Of a stretch of DNA of 64,000 nucleotides, positions 62,351 to 64,000 are shown piece after piece; position 1 is the first letter of the stretch, and every line of letters starts with the position of its first letter. The notes under the pieces are model-generated. The model saw nothing but the letters and a program-made list of their open reading frames with translations, was not told the DNA's origin and did no database searches. The DNA comes from Ciborinia camelliae (lineage: Eukaryota; Ascomycota; Leotiomycetes; Helotiales; Sclerotiniaceae), in NCBI GenBank assembly GCA_025890175.1, contig JANPYM010000008.1:80766-144765 (forward strand). The letters are read 5' to 3'. The translations under genes and the position numbers were made by a program.

Positions 62351-62507
62351 ATTAAGACATCGCAACTTTTTTTTTAATTGCCTCTATCACCCTGGTCACT
62401 TAGATCTTATTTGTCTTAAATTTTCCGAATCAAATATCTAATTGCTCAGATTTATTATATCAAATATTTTGTTTAAACTTCAATTACATTATCAACAATT
62501 ATTATAC
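62351..62507 (+). repeat. dispersed repeat, inverted partner at 49,140
   Basis: GCAACTTTTTTTTTAATTGCCTCTATCACCC...CAAATATTTTGTTTAAACTTC matches the reverse complement of 49,140-49,291. It fills the whole interval between the two LTR copies. Confidence 0.7.
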
Positions 62508-62512
62508 AATTA

Positions 62513-62718
62513 TATTAATCGTATATCCTGGGATGACTAGTAATACGATAGGAAGGAAGTACTGAGGTAGAATATAGTAGATTGATTTGACTAAGGAGTA
62601 TGTATTTGGTAGCAGCCCAGCTGCCCTTATATGCTACTCCCCCATACCCTATGCGGTATAGCTTACCACGTGATCCCTGATCATGTGACCGGAAACCATG
62701 TGACCTGATTCCTCAATA
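62513..62718. mobile_element. solo LTR, 206 bp (third LTR family)
   Basis: TATTAATCGTATATCCTGGG...CATGTGACCTGATTCCTCAATA with perfect target duplication AATTA (62,508-62,512 and 62,719-62,723). The TG...CA ends are mutated to TA...TA. Confidence 0.88.
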
Positions 62719-62723
62719 AATTA

Positions 62724-63200
62724 TCCATATTATCTATATTGTTTAAAAATAATTTATATATTTAAATTTCAAAATATTTTCAAAAAATATTATTAATATT
62801 ATTATAATCATCAATCATCAATTTCTTATATATACTTTAACTAAATTATACGATTCTATTATTTTTGAATTAATATAATTATATTAAAATCGATTTATAC
62901 ATTTCCAAAATATTATAAATTTTGATTATATAATTATATACAAATCATTTTTAAATAATATAAATAATATAAATAATATATAAACAATAAATAATAATTG
63001 TTAATAATATTTTTGTATAAATAAATTTAAACAATCAAATAATAAATACAACAAACAAAATCTGAACTTTAACATTTTTATTCTATTTATTAGTATTATC
63101 TAAACCTTACATTATTATCCAACAGAAAAAAAGTTGCGATAAAGATTATTTTTCTAAAGAATATTTTTATAACTTAAAAAAGGTTTTGCTATAATAAAAT
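62724..63200. other. AT-rich spacer, no gene seen
   Basis: About 85% A+T. No open frame. A fragment AAAAAAAGTTGCGAT at 63,125 recalls the 62,351 repeat. Confidence 0.6.
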
Positions 63201-63205
63201 AATTA

Positions 63206-63436
63206 TATTGGGAAAATCATGTGACCTACCAGTGACCTGCACGTGACTAGCACGTGACTAGCACGTGATGGTTCGACTGGCATCGCGAACCTACTAGAAC
63301 ATCTAGTGTATTCTAGTACGGCACTAGGCCTCTATATAATGATCTACTCTAATATAGCTTAATCAATTAGAGATTATCAATATACACACTATAGCCTAAA
63401 AGTACTTTACACTTTAAAACCACGTTGATACCAACA
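63206..63436. mobile_element. solo LTR, 231 bp, target duplication AATTA
   Basis: TATTGGGAAAATCATGTGACC...CACGTTGATACCAACA; the left end was probably TGTTGGG. Perfect AATTA flanks (63,201-63,205 and 63,437-63,441). It contains three tandem CACGTGACTAG-type units (63,240-63,268). It lies 350 bp upstream of the carrier gene start. Confidence 0.9.
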
Positions 63437-63446
63437 AATTATATTT

Positions 63447-63486
63447 AAGCTTATATATAGTTTTAGTTAATAAACTATACTACTAA
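63447..63486 (+). mobile_element. Copia-family LTR fragment
   Basis: GCTTATATATAGTTTTAGTTAATAAACTATACTAC resembles the outer end of the TGTTGAA-family LTR (compare 48,430-48,465). No terminus remains. Confidence 0.45.
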
Positions 63487-63786
63487 TACTATCGAGATAA
63501 TACTAGTAATGACTCGGATATATATCTATTTATATATATCGATAATTAAATTCGATTCGATATAGAAGATATTACAATAGTAGATAGTAAGAATAAAATA
63601 AGATAATTAGTAGATGTTGATATAGATGCAACTTGAATTATTTTCTTCACGTGATAGACTTCGGATATAACTCGGTATAGATATTTTTTTTCTCTCAAAC
63701 CTTAAATCTATTTATCTCACTTATATCCTTTTATATACACCATTCCTCTCTCTTACAAAAGAAAATCCTATCAGCAAATCCTCGAA

Positions 63787-64000
63787 ATGGATAGTGGAAC
63801 TCTCTTGGCCTCGGTAGCCTCATCTCTTATCTCGCGAATCATCTGTTACCCCTTAGATACCATCGCGATTCAACATACATCATCAACACGACGGCCAATC
63901 TTCTCTGTACCACTACGTAACTATTACCGTGGCCTGCCCGTTTCAGTGTGTATGGTAACTCCGGCATTCTCTATCTATTTATGCACATATCGTCAAACTA
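63787..64000 (+). CDS. mitochondrial carrier family protein, 5' part
   Basis: From ATG at 63,787 (context CTCGAAATGG, pyrimidine-rich leader upstream) the frame is open to the window edge, 71 codons. Residues 4-20 fit the first transmembrane helix, followed by YPLDTIAIQ, the P-x-[DE]-x-x-[KR] signature of mitochondrial carriers. The usual basic residue reads Ala27. Then RNYYRGLPVSV and a second hydrophobic helix (MVTPAFSIYLCTY) follow, as in the first repeat of these six-helix inner-membrane transporters. The full protein should be about 300 residues. The substrate cannot be told from this part. It is the only housekeeping-type gene in the window and marks the end of the repeat-rich region. 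Confidence 0.82.
   Translation, partial: MDSGTLLASVASSLISRIICYPLDTIAIQHTSSTRRPIFSVPLRNYYRGLPVSVCMVTPAFSIYLCTYRQT

Overview
The window looks like nuclear DNA of a filamentous ascomycete whose genome has been through repeat-induced point mutation (RIP). The evidence is a block of about 50 kb in which roughly nine bases in ten are A or T; retrotransposon copies that differ almost only by transitions; premature stops that fall where CAA/CAG/CGA codons would be; short spliceosomal introns with GTAAGT-type donors and CTAAC/CTAAT-type branch sites; and a mitochondrial carrier gene at the right edge. I cannot name the species.

Layout. (1) 1-51.9 kb is an AT-rich desert without a credible intact gene. 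It holds microsatellites and minisatellites (11.6, 12.8, 13.25, 18.8, 19.4, 34.1 and 42.6 kb), four small GC-rich palindromic islands (11.9, 22.7, 46.05, 48.35 kb), and an LTR retrotransposon family with very short LTRs (150-183 bp, TGTTGAA...TTCAACA, 5-bp target duplications). Two copies of this family are full length. Element 1 is 27,702-32,314, with target duplication AATAT. Element 2 is 35,250-41,842, with target duplication AAAAT. Both lie on the minus strand. Element 1 has a primer-binding site that matches the internal (anticodon-stem) part of initiator tRNA-Met, the Ty5/copia arrangement. Its mutated reverse transcriptase can still be read: NIDIIFLN for DVDTAFLN, FFYKLK* for SLYGLKQ, and YINN for YVDD. 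Element 2 contains a 10-N scaffold gap whose two sides repeat the same 1.85 kb, most likely an assembly artefact. At least six solo or truncated LTRs of this family lie at 43.8-51.3 kb. (2) 51.96-56.66 kb is a GC-balanced island of gene relics: an RRM RNA-binding protein pseudogene broken by frameshifts, stops and a 403-bp solo LTR, a plus-strand pseudogene with four in-frame stops of the CAR-to-TAR kind, and several unrecognised exons. (3) 56.7-57.95 kb is AT-rich again. (4) 57.95-60.4 kb carries further broken, unrecognised coding segments. (5) 60.48-63.49 kb is dense in LTR remnants with CACGTG/CATGTG motifs and contains one apparently intact gene, a two-exon small secreted protein of 97 residues with ten cysteines (61,565-61,945). 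(6) At the right edge a mitochondrial carrier gene begins at 63,787 and runs off the window.

Together this is a 'two-speed' arrangement: a transposon graveyard inactivated by RIP (possibly centromeric or a facultative AT isochore), a boundary zone of decayed genes, then a candidate effector gene lying between LTRs next to ordinary housekeeping sequence.
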